Positions 40,901 to 52,900 of a DNA stretch of 64,000 nucleotides are shown here, piece after piece (within the stretch, counting starts at the first letter, position 1; each line of letters starts with the position of its first letter). Source of the DNA: Hetaerina americana (lineage: Eukaryota; Arthropoda; Insecta; Odonata; Calopterygidae); NCBI GenBank assembly GCA_022747635.1, contig JAKTNV010000003.1, positions 48,961,475 to 49,025,474 on the forward strand. Reading direction: 5' to 3'. Below the pieces are notes generated by a model. The model saw nothing but the letters and a program-made list of their open reading frames with translations, did no database searches and was not told where the DNA came from. The translations under genes were made by a program, and so were the position numbers.

Positions 40901-43900
40901 AATAAAAGCATTCTCTCTTCAGTGTCTAGACATAACCCGAGGGACTATAATCATTTGCACTTAATTATATAGATAACTAGTGTACCTTAACATATATCTA
41001 CATAACCTTCTTAAGCTACATGATTTCAAGACTTCAATTACTTTTAGTAATATGAATAATTATTCCAAAGAAACTGCGGGAGATGCCGCAACAGTAACTT
41101 TTAACGGAGTCATCCGCTAATGTGCATTTTAATGCAACAATTTCAGAGCGTAAAAATCATTCGCCTTGACTGGGACTCGAACCCAGATCCCTCAATATCC
41201 GGTCGAGTGCTTTAGCCACTTAAGCTACCGAGGCGTCCTCTTAAACTCTGAAATTTTGGGGCTTTTAAAGGAACTAGATGTTATGACGAAATACCGTACA
41301 TACAATGTCACATGCATTCGTAGTCGTGCGCGAGGCGCCACTGTCCACGAGGTTAAAAGCCAACTTTAAACACGTATGGTGTTTTCCCTTTGACAAATTC
41401 CAAAGAAACTGCGGGAGATGCCGCAACAGTAACTTTTAACGGAGTCATCCGCTAATGTGCATTTTAATGCAACAATTTCAGAGCGTAAAAATCATTCGCC
41501 TTGACTGGGACTCGAACCCAGATCCCTCAATATCCGGTCGAGTGCTTTAGCCACTTAAGCTACCGAGGCGTCCTCTTAAACTCTGAAATTTTGGGGCTTT
41601 TAAAGGAACTAGATGTTATGACGAAATACCGTACATACAATGTCACATGCATTCGTAGTCGTGCGCGAGGCGCCACTGTCCACGAGGTTAAAAGCCAACT
41701 TTAAACACGTATGGTGTTTTCCCTTTGACAAATTCCAAAGAAACTGCGGGAGATGCCGCAACAGTAACTTTTAACGGAGTCATCCGCTAATGTGCATTTT
41801 AATGCAACAATTTCAGAGCGTAAAAATCATTCGCCTTGACTGGGACTCGAACCCAGATCCCTCAATATCCGGTCGAGTGCTTTAGCCACTTAAGCTACCG
41901 AGGCGTCCTCTTAAACTCTGAAATTTTGGGGCTTTTAAAGGAACTAGATGTTATGACGAAATACCGTACATACAATGTCACATGCATTCGTAGTCGTGCG
42001 CGAGGCGCCACTGTCCACGAGGTTAAAAGCCAACTTTAAACACGTATGGTGTTTTCCCTTTGACAAATTCCAAAGAAACTGCGGGAGATGCCGCAACAGT
42101 AACTTTTAACGGAGTCATCCGCTAATGTGCATTTTAATGCAACAATTTCAGAGCGTAAAAATCATTCGCCTTGACTGGGACTCGAACCCAGATCCCTCAA
42201 TATCCGGTCGAGTGCTTTAGCCACTTAAGCTACCGAGGCGTCCTCTTAAACTCTGAAATTTTGGGGCTTTTAAAGGAACTAGATGTTATGACGAAATACC
42301 GTACATACAATGTCACATGCATTCGTAGTCGTGCGCGAGGCGCCACTGTCCACGAGGTTAAAAGCCAACTTTAAACACGTATGGTGTTTTCCCTTTGACA
42401 AATTCCAAAGAAACTGCGGGAGATGCCGCAACAGTAACTTTTAACGGAGTCATCCGCTAATGTGCATTTTAATGCAACAATTTCAGAGCGTAAAAATCAT
42501 TCGCCTTGACTGGGACTCGAACCCAGATCCCTCAATATCCGGTCGAGTGCTTTAGCCACTTAAGCTACCGAGGCGTCCTCTTAAACTCTGAAATTTTGGG
42601 GCTTTTAAAGGAACTAGATGTTATGACGAAATACCGTACATACAATGTCACATGCATTCGTAGTCGTGCGCGAGGCGCCACTGTCCACGAGGTTAAAAGC
42701 CAACTTTAAACACGTATGGTGTTTTCCCTTTGACAAATTCCAAAGAAACTGCGGGAGATGCCGCAACAGTAACTTTTAACGGAGTCATCCGCTAATGTGC
42801 ATTTTAATGCAACAATTTCAGAGCGTAAAAATCATTCGCCTTGACTGGGACTCGAACCCAGATCCCTCAATATCCGGTCGAGTGCTTTAGCCACTTAAGC
42901 TACCGAGGCGTCCTCTTAAACTCTGAAATTTTGGGGCTTTTAAAGGAACTAGATGTTATGACGAAATACCGTACATACAATGTCACATGCATTCGTAGTC
43001 TAGTTCCTTTAAAAGCCCCAAAATTTCAGAGTTTAAGAGGACGCCTCGGTAGCTTAAGTGGCTAAAGCACTCGACCGGATATTGAGGGATCTGGGTTCGA
43101 GTCCCAGTCAAGGCGAATGATTTTTACGCTCTGAAATTGTTGCATTAAAATGCACATTAGCGGATGACTCCGTTAAAAGTTACTGTTGCGGCATCTCCCG
43201 CAGTTTCTTTGGAATTTGTCAAAGGGAAAACACCATACGTGTTTAAAGTTGGCTTTTAACCTCGTGGACAGTGGCGCCTCGCGCACGACTACGAATGCAT
43301 GTGACATTGTATGTACGGTATTTCGTCATAACATCTAGTTCCTTTAAAAGCCCCAAAATTTCAGAGTTTAAGAGGACGCCTCGGTAGCTTAAGTGGCTAA
43401 AGCACTCGACCGGATATTGAGGGATCTGGGTTCGAGTCCCAGTCAAGGCGAATGATTTTTACGCTCTGAAATTGTTGCATTAAAATGCACATTAGCGGAT
43501 GACTCCGTTAAAAGTTACTGTTGCGGCATCTCCCGCAGTTTCTTTGGAATTTGTCAAAGGGAAAACACCATACGTGTTTAAAGTTGGCTTTTAACCTCGT
43601 GGACAGTGGCGCCTCGCGCACGACTACGAATGCATGTGACATTGTATGTACGGTATTTCGTCATAACATCTAGTTCCTTTAAAAGCCCCAAAATTTCAGA
43701 GTTTAAGAGGACGCCTCGGTAGCTTAAGTGGCTAAAGCACTCGACCGGATATTGAGGGATCTGGGTTCGAGTCCCAGTCAAGGCGAATGATTTTTACGCT
43801 CTGAAATTGGTTGCATTAAAATGCACATTAGCGGATGACTCCGTTAAAAGTTACTGTTGCGGCATCTCCCGCAGTTTCTTTGGAATTTGTCAAAGGGAAA

Positions 43901-46900
43901 ACACCATACGTGTTTAAAGTTGGCTTTTAACCTCGTGGACAGTGGCGCCTCGCGCACGACTACGAATGCATGTGACATTGTATGTACGGTATTTCGTCAT
44001 AACATCTAGTTCCTTTAAAAGCCCCAAAATTTCAGAGTTTAAGAGGACGCCTCGGTAGCTTAAGTGGCTAAAGCACTCGACCGGATATTGAGGGATCTGG
44101 GTTCGAGTCCCAGTCAAGGCGAATGATTTTTACGCTCTGAAATTGTTGCATTAAAATGCACATTAGCGGATGACTCCGTTAAAAGTTACTGTTGCGGCAT
44201 CTCCCGCAGTTTCTTTGGAATTTGTCAAAGGGAAAACACCATACGTGTTTAAAGTTGGCTTTTAACCTCGTGGACAGTGGCGCCTCGCGCACGACTACGA
44301 ATGCATGTGACATTGTATGTACGGTATTTCGTCATAACATCTAGTTCCTTTAAAAGCCCCAAAATTTCAGAGTTTAAGAGGACGCCTCGGTAGCTTAAGT
44401 GGCTAAAGCACTCGACCGGATATTGAGGGATCTGGGTTCGAGTCCCAGTCAAGGCGAATGATTTTTACGCTCTGAAATTGTTGCATTAAAATGCACATTA
44501 GCGGATGACTCCGTTAAAAGTTACTGTTGCGGCATCTCCCGCAGTTTCTTTGGAATTTGTCAAAGGGAAAACACCATACGTGTTTAAAGTTGGCTTTTAA
44601 CCTCGTGGACAGTGGCGCCTCGCGCACGACTACGAATGCATGTGACATTGTATGTACGGTATTTCGTCATAACATCTAGTTCCTTTAAAAGCCCCAAAAT
44701 TTCAGAGTTTAAGAGGACGCCTCGGTAGCTTAAGTGGCTAAAGCACTCGACCGGATATTGAGGGATCTGGGTTCGAGTCCCAGTCAAGGCGAATGATTTT
44801 TACGCTCTGAAATTGTTGCATTAAAATGCACATTAGCGGATGACTCCGTTAAAAGTTACTGTTGCGGCATCTCCCGCAGTTTCTTTGGAATTTGTCAAAG
44901 GGAAAACACCATACGTGTTTAAAGTTGGCTTTTAACCTCGTGGACAGTGGCGCCTCGCGCACGACTACGAATGCATGTGACATTGTATGTACGGTATTTC
45001 GTCATAACATCTAGTTCCTTTAAAAGCCCCAAAATTTCAGAGTTTAAGAGGACGCCTCGGTAGCTTAAGTGGCTAAAGCACTCGACCGGATATTGAGGGA
45101 TCTGGGTTCGAGTCCCAGTCAAGGCGAATGATTTTTACGCTCTGAAATTGTTGCATTAAAATGCACATTAGCGGATGACTCCGTTAAAAGTTACTGTTGC
45201 GGCATCTCCCGCAGTTTCTTTGGAATTTGTCAAAGGGAAAACACCATACGTGTTTAAAGTTGGCTTTTAACCTCGTGGACAGTGGCGCCTCGCGCACGAC
45301 TACGAATGCATGTGACATTGTATGTACGGTATTTCGTCATAACATCTAGTTCCTTTAAAAGCCCCAAAATTTCAGAGTTTAAGAGGACGCCTCGGTAGCT
45401 TAAGTGGCTAAAGCACTCGACCGGATATTGAGGGATCTGGGTTCGAGTCCCAGTCAAGGCGAATGATTTTTACGCTCTGAAATTGTTGCATTAAAATGCA
45501 CATTAGCGGATGACTCCGTTAAAAGTTACTGTTGCGGCATCTCCCGCAGTTTCTTTGGAATTTGTCAAAGGGAAAACACCATACGTGTTTAAAGTTGGCT
45601 TTTAACCTCGTGGACAGTGGCGCCTCGCGCACGACTACGAATGCATGTGACATTGTATGTACGGTATTTCGTCATAACATCTAGTTCCTTTAAAAGCCCC
45701 AAAATTTCAGAGTTTAAGAGGACGCCTCGGTAGCTTAAGTGGCTAAAGCACTCGACCGGATATTGAGGGATCTGGGTTCGAGTCCCAGTCAAGGCGAATG
45801 ATTTTTACGCTCTGAAATTGATGAATAATTATATTTGCATTTAAATACTGTTCTTTGATTCTTCAATAAAGTTAATAATTAGATAGCTAATTTAAATAAA
45901 CTAGAAAACTAAATCTATAAAATTTATGTGGTTAAGTTTTTGCTAAAATATAAAAATTGAACATAGCTTTGTTCAAAATGTTTTGGCTGATGCTTCATTT
46001 TTTTGATTTGGACACCCTCTATGATATGGTGCATGATCTAGTGACAATGCCCAAGGGCCACTCCTGCATGTATATACAACTGGTGGCCCATAAGTATTAG
46101 CTTGTATCAGTTAATAATAATTATTTGATACAATTATTAATATATAATGGATTACCATAAAGTTCAACTGCAAGAGTAGATATTTTCTTGATCCTTTCAT
46201 CTTGTCGTACTTCACCAGGCTTAAGAAACATTTCCACTTCATTCAACAGCTGTGTAGCTTCTTCTGGAGTTTTTACCGTTGTTGACTTTCTTGCAATAGT
46301 AACAAGAAGTTTACTTCCTTCTTTGAACCATTTTTCAGCCTGTAAAACATATTTACAAGTTCTTTAACAGGAAAATAATTATTTTTCACCAAAATACTAC
46401 TAACCAATTTCAATTTTAGAGACTATCAAATACCATTACTTACCAATAAGATTATCCATAATGCATAAATGTAGCATGAAACATAACACGGTTACAATGA
46501 AATTGAACCACTTTAAGTGATCATGAAAACTTTTCTTAAAAATTTTCATAAATGATAATTAATCAAAGATTACCATTTAATGTTAATGTGAGAAAACTAT
46601 AAGACAGTACATTAAAACTACTTAGTCATTGAAATTGGCCCAGGAGGCTTATTACTTACCTCTTCAACCAAAGTGAAATACTCAATACTAAGATTGATTA
46701 ATCTTCGAGACTCCACAACCTGAGAGTGGAATGCTGACCATCTGGCTTGCAATTGAGATAATTCTCTATGGATATGACTGTCTGTGTATGAGTCATCTAG
46801 GTCGTCAAGGTTTCCATGTCTTGTTCCAGTTCCAGCATGTTCAGCAGTGCTTACAAAAGTTCTTATTCTCTGCTCTAGAATCTATTGACAATAAGAAAAA

Positions 46901-49900
46901 CAATTTGAAGTAGAATGCCATAAGTGCCCAGGTAATGATTTCAAGATGTCAATGGGCGTTCTCTGAGTGACATCTTCTTAATATTAGGTCTGTGAAAAAT
47001 ATAAAAAATTTTATTCCCAATAATCTCATTTTGCAGTTTAAATACTTGTAGTGTTCATTTTTGTTGTCTGCATAATCAATGTAGTTTATTTTCATCGACC
47101 ATGGACTTTCACAATAACAAATACCTACAATCCCTAACAAACCATTCCCTATATCAAACTCTGATGAACAACTTTATAAGAACTAATTCTTATTAGTAAT
47201 GGATACTAGTAATTAGTAATGGATACAATGCAATGATTTTACAGTTGTTGAATCACTTGCAATGTTAGCTGACACTGTGGGAGCAATATATACTACACAT
47301 ATTACCAATATATTTTACATGTAAATCACAAGCAATAAACAAACTTTACTTTGGATATTACTCATTTTTTAGACTCTTGCTATCTGCTCTAATTGCTACA
47401 GAAAGTTTGCACTGCACTTCATTGTAAAGAATTACAAAAATTAATAAAGAGGGTAGCTCACCCTTGTAGGATTTTATTCGAACTCACTGTGCCAGTTTAG
47501 TACAACTTGTATCTTTCTAGAGCACCTAATAGCTCAATAAGTTTTTATAAAATTCCTTTAAATTCTTTCACCTAACATTGTTAAGGATTCCTTGCACCAA
47601 ATTAGGCTTATTATTAGTTTCTTATAAATTATCATTAACAGATATAGGAAGTGTTTTGGTTCATTGGCATTGTACTATCGTATTAATTTGATACCCGAGG
47701 ACTAAATATTGAGTAAAACCTTATATATACATGTGTGAAGTGAGGGAAAAAAAGAATGACTTTCCAGCATACTATGCAAAAATTGTGAAAAACGAAGTAT
47801 GATTTTTTAAAACACACATTAATTAAATTAGCACATGCAATAAAGTCTTCCATTTACTATTTCAGCAATACATAATAATAAAAGTTAAATAAGATGAAAA
47901 CATTCACCAATTTAACAAAAAAATGTTTATGGTTATATTTTCCTAGAAATGCTTTATGAGTCTTCTAACTGGTTGAAATTTGTCTGCTAGATATATCATG
48001 GGCATGTTTAGCAAAACTTTTTTTCATAAAGTAAATCAAGATACCATCTAGATTTCAGATTTTAATGAAGAATACATATTTTTGAAAAATTTGGCAACAC
48101 CAAAATAATAAAAATACCTACCTCAATTGTTTTCTCAAAATACACAAAGGCAAGGGATGTAGCTTGAGCAGTAGCCAGAGATTCACCATATTGCCCACGT
48201 ATGGCAGCTAGCTGTCTTCCCAAATCACTCAACTGTGAATTGATCTGTTTGAGGTCACAATCAAATTGACAACGCTGAAGGCTTTGCTCCAACTGAGCTT
48301 TTCTTTCTGCCCATGCTGCTTCCCATGCAGCACGCTTTCCTTCCAGAAGTTGCATTACTTTCTCAGCATCCTTTTTGCCTGGTTCAAATGGCTCCTTGAA
48401 AATTGTGGATGATATCACAAGAATAAACCATGTGGAATAAATATCCAAAGAACTACTTTAAAATTACATTTTTTTTATAGAATGTAATTCAGGAGGGTAA
48501 TCACCAATGCAACCATATCTTTTCCAGAGTATTCCAGAGTAAATGGCTTTTGGCAATAATTAATTATACTATATTATCACTTGATTGTATGAGCCTAATA
48601 GTGGTAGAACATCCCGATAATCACAAAAACTATCAACAGTCATATAAGTAAAGCAATGGTCTATTAATAAGGGTGCTGTTAACATTTATCATATTTATCC
48701 TCCAAATATATAATTTAAATTGTAACATCCTCTTAAATTACTGCTTATACATGTCCATTACTGAATACACCTAATCCTACACTGCAAAGGTTTATAGGAA
48801 AAAAGAATGTATTCCTAAGAATATCTTATATTCCAATTCATATTATGATTCTTAAGGAAAAAATATACCTGCTGATATATCCTATTGATTATCTGTTCAC
48901 TTTCAGTCTGGGTGAATTTAAACAACTCGAGAACTGCCTGTCTAGATGCTTCATGTTCTTTAAGTTGAAATTCAGCCTCTGCAAGATCTCTTGGCATGAG
49001 GCTACTTCGATACTGAGACTGCAAATTTTCTATTGTTCGATCAAGCTGTAAAAAATAAGGTTAAACGATATTAGACATCTACTCTCATATTTAAGAACCT
49101 ACCTTATGGTACATATAATCATTTCCATTATATAGGACCAATTTTTTATACATGTTTACCTCAGACATATTCCTGAAGAATGCAATAAGCATTTGAACAA
49201 GTATCTGATATTCAGTGCATATTAACTGGAACTTCTGATGAAGTTCCATTAGATTTTTAATGACCTGGTCCTTCTGTACTTCTGTTTCTCCTGTAAAATT
49301 AAAAAATAAGATTTTACCATTTATTCATTTAAACTATTTCTTCATTCGTACCATACATCTAAAAATGTCTTGAAAAGTGAGGTAACAGCAATTTAATGGT
49401 TTTGGAGCACAAAATATCTTTCTCTGGATGAAATAGTATTAGTACTGACCTCTTAAAGTAAGGGCTTCAATTGTTTTCACCCTCAGTTCAATTTCAGTCT
49501 GGGCACGTTTTACTTCTGGAATAAAAGATTGCAGTCTTTCTTCAAGCTCACGGACAATTGTTCTTGATGAAGAGCTTTGACCTTGAAGCACAGGATAAAA
49601 CTGAACTTCTAGTTTGGTGACCCATTCTATAGTCTGCCAAGAAAAAAATAAAACACAAAAGCTTGAGGGTAAATAATAAGCACTATTATTGGTTTTTATA
49701 AATACTCATTAAAATTGAAAGGCAGTGGTTTAGTTCATTTGCATTGTACTGCTTTCATAAAAACATACAGAAGGTCATTTAAATAAGGATTTGGTAGTTT
49801 TTGATAACCAATTATTAGATGTTAGTGATACAAGCAAGTGGCTATTGGTTTTTAATATAACATTGAAACAGTTTGATATTAATTAATTTATATATTTATT

Positions 49901-52900
49901 GATTAAATCACCTAGAAAGATTGAACCCCAGGGAAATAAATTGTGCAATGTAGGTAAGAAAAGTCTTCACATAAATGCACAAGATATTTCCAATAAATTG
50001 AATTATGAGTCCAAAAAGTACAGAAGTTCACACAATATTACAAAAGGGAGAAAAAAGCATGAACAGAAAAAACCTGCGGTGAGTGAGGTTAACAGGAAGT
50101 GAGCCAGGTTAGGGTAACAATTATACATGTTTACAAGCCTAGGAATCATTTTTAAGAACAACCCTGCAAACTAAATAAAGACAATCCAAATTCTGATAAT
50201 GTATTTTTGAGGGTTTGATTCATTGTCGCTAGTTTAAAATAATTTCATCCAAATTCCATAATGAGAAAACATCATCCTCCTAAAACAGAAAATTACCCAT
50301 AATATTAGTCATGCTATTGGGCAAGAAAATGTAATGTTTTTAGCATACAAAATATTATGATTCCTAATATAAATATTACTAAGATAGATTATTGACAATA
50401 CTTTCACAGTGAAAAATTCACAATAATCCAAATCTGCAAAAAATGATTAAGAAACTACACCATTGATTATTTGTGCAATCTAACTATACACACACTTAAT
50501 AGGTTATTATTTAAATGGTTCAATTCTGCACAATGACACAATCAAGGAAAGGAGAGAAATGTCTCAATGATGTACACATACTACCTTGATCAAAAATTTC
50601 CCGGAATTTATTCAGAAAATTAAAAATACAAGTTTATTCATCTAAATCTATATTGTCCCCTTCAAAGTAATCCCCATCGACTGCAACACACTTATGCCAG
50701 CGCTTGATCCAATCCTCGAAACATTTTTTATATTCGGTTTTCGGTATGTCCATCAGTGCTTCCTGCGATTTTTCCATTACTTCCTCTCGGCTGCTAAAAC
50801 GCGTTCCCCGTAATGGTTTTTTAACTCGATTGAACAGAAAGAAGTCACAGGGTGCCAAATCAGGTGAATTCGGTGGCTGTTGGATGGTATTTGTTGCATT
50901 TTTCGTCAAAAAATTACGAATAATGATAGCACTGTGCGACGGTGCGTTATCATGGTGCAAAATCCACGAGTTTTCTGCCCACATTTCTGGTCTCTTTCGG
51001 CGAATTGCTTCACGCAAACGTCTCATAACGCCCAAATAATACTCTTTGTTTACTGTCTGGCCTTCTGGCAAAAATTCATGATGCACTACACCGTTGTAAT
51101 CCATGAAAACCGTCAGCATTGCCTTCTTTTTTGACTGAAAACGACGTGGTTTTTTTGGTCTCGGCTCATTTGGTGAACGCCATTCACTTGCCTGATGTCT
51201 GGATTGCGTGTCGTACTCATAAACCCACGTCTCGTCTCCAGTAATGACCCTTTTGATGAATGTGGGATCGGATTCAGCCTCGCAAATCATGTCTTTTGCG
51301 ACGTCAACACGGTCTCTTTTTTGCATGAAATTGAGGTCTTTTGGCACCAACTTTGCTGCTACACGACGGAAACCCAAATCATTAACCACAATGTCTTGGG
51401 CGGATCCATAGGCAATGTTCAAGTCCTCCGCTATTTCTCTGATGGTTAATTTGCGGTTATTGACCAACATTTCTTTTACTTTATCAATTTTTTCACCGAC
51501 TTTCGATGTCGATGGTCTGCCACTGCGTTCATCATCTTCGATTGACTCACGACCACTTCTGAACCGCTCGTGCCACTGGTAAACGACCGTTTTTTTAGAG
51601 AATCGTTGCCGAAACACTTTTCCAACATTTCCAACGTCCGTGCGCCACTAAATCCGTTTTTTACGCAAAATTTAATACATGTTCGTTGTTGCAAATTTAA
51701 ATCCATTTCTGCAATTGTAAAAAATCGCCAACACACACAGAGATAGATGTACTCTTGGCTACGTAACTTTTGCAAATGTCAAGTTATGACACTAAGATTT
51801 AAAGGGAATATCAACAAGAGATGTACCAATTTAACAAAAAAAACAGAACTCAAATCGGAACGATGGGAGCGCCACACGGTGGTTATTCCGGGAACTTTTT
51901 GATCAAGGTAGTATACTTCTTCCTAGGGCTTCTCCCTTCACGAGAACTCATTTTAAATCAATAATATTATTCTAATATTCCCTCTAGTCTCTTTCCATCA
52001 ACATATGTTACAAGTACATAGAAGAAACCCACTAAACTGTGCTTCTTTTAATTTATCCTTTAATATTCAACATATTTTCCAAGGTGAGGAATTTGAAAGA
52101 ATGCACGTACTGAGCAAAAGGTTTGTTTTAACCAACTATACAGCGTAAACACTTCCAAATAGTTTGCAATACAGAAACTAAAAATGTGCAAAAGTACCAA
52201 CAAACTGCAATAAAAAAGTTTGCAATACAGGCTAAATACAGATGTTGTGCACAGGTTTGCAGTTTCATGCTCACTATCTACCCACATTTTCACTTAAGCA
52301 GTTACTAATGCAAACAACCAGTAATAACTATTGTACCAACTATTACTACTGTCATATATGATACATTTTCTTGTAGCATAGCATATCCAGTATAATATAA
52401 TGAAGCTGTAAAATCAATTCCCTGCATATTTTCCACATAACTAGTTTGAGTAATATTGATCCATTGACAATAAATAGGTGTATAATATCATAAGTGTAAT
52501 ACCTTTCCACTTTCTGCCATAGTCTTCTCCCACTGCACCTGAAATTCCCTCCTTATAGTTATCCGCTGTTGCCAAGCCTCCCAAGCTTCATTGACTACTA
52601 GCTGGCGGGATCCAAGGTGCTCCAGGATGGTTTGAACACACAAGCAAGCACGTTTGATATCCAGATAGGGATCCGTTGCCTGAGAATAGAAATTGGCAAA
52701 ATGCCAGTGATGGTGAAGGAGGTTGAGAGTGAAGGAAAATGTGAGAAAAATGAGTTTGGGGAAAGCATGGGAATATGTGGGAGGAAGTTATATAGGACAT
52801 ATGGGCCATACGAGACAGAGTGGGAGGAGGAGGCAGATAAAGATAGAGGAGGAAGAGGGAGGGGGGATGAAATACAAATTTGAAGTTGGATGAAGAGCGG

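Noticed and set aside
41064..41150. Hammerhead ribozyme core, as in metazoan retrozymes (tandem small units with target duplications)
   Set aside because: The plan of the array suggested it. On the plus strand a gaaac, a hairpin and a gta triplet occur near 41072-41098 and a ctaatg near 41120, but the helices do not close around them and the conserved ctgatga and second core box are not met. No self-cleaving motif can be claimed by eye; a covariance search would settle it.
41162..41234. Functional serine tRNA gene cluster
   Set aside because: The GGA position is only formal: U33 is missing, position 37 is not a purine, there is no long variable arm and the acceptor has a mismatch.
41166..45792. 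Repeated 67-codon open frames, one per array unit, as a multi-copy peptide gene
   Set aside because: The first third is simply the complement of the tRNA-like sequence read as protein, and the rest has no motif. The frame is repeated because the DNA is repeated.
41064..45820. CRISPR array
   Set aside because: The repeat unit is 335 bp with no variable spacers, inverted halves and a eukaryotic context.
52617..52883. Plus-strand acidic 88-codon frame
   Set aside because: Part lies opposite exon 8 and the rest is low-complexity purine-rich DNA.
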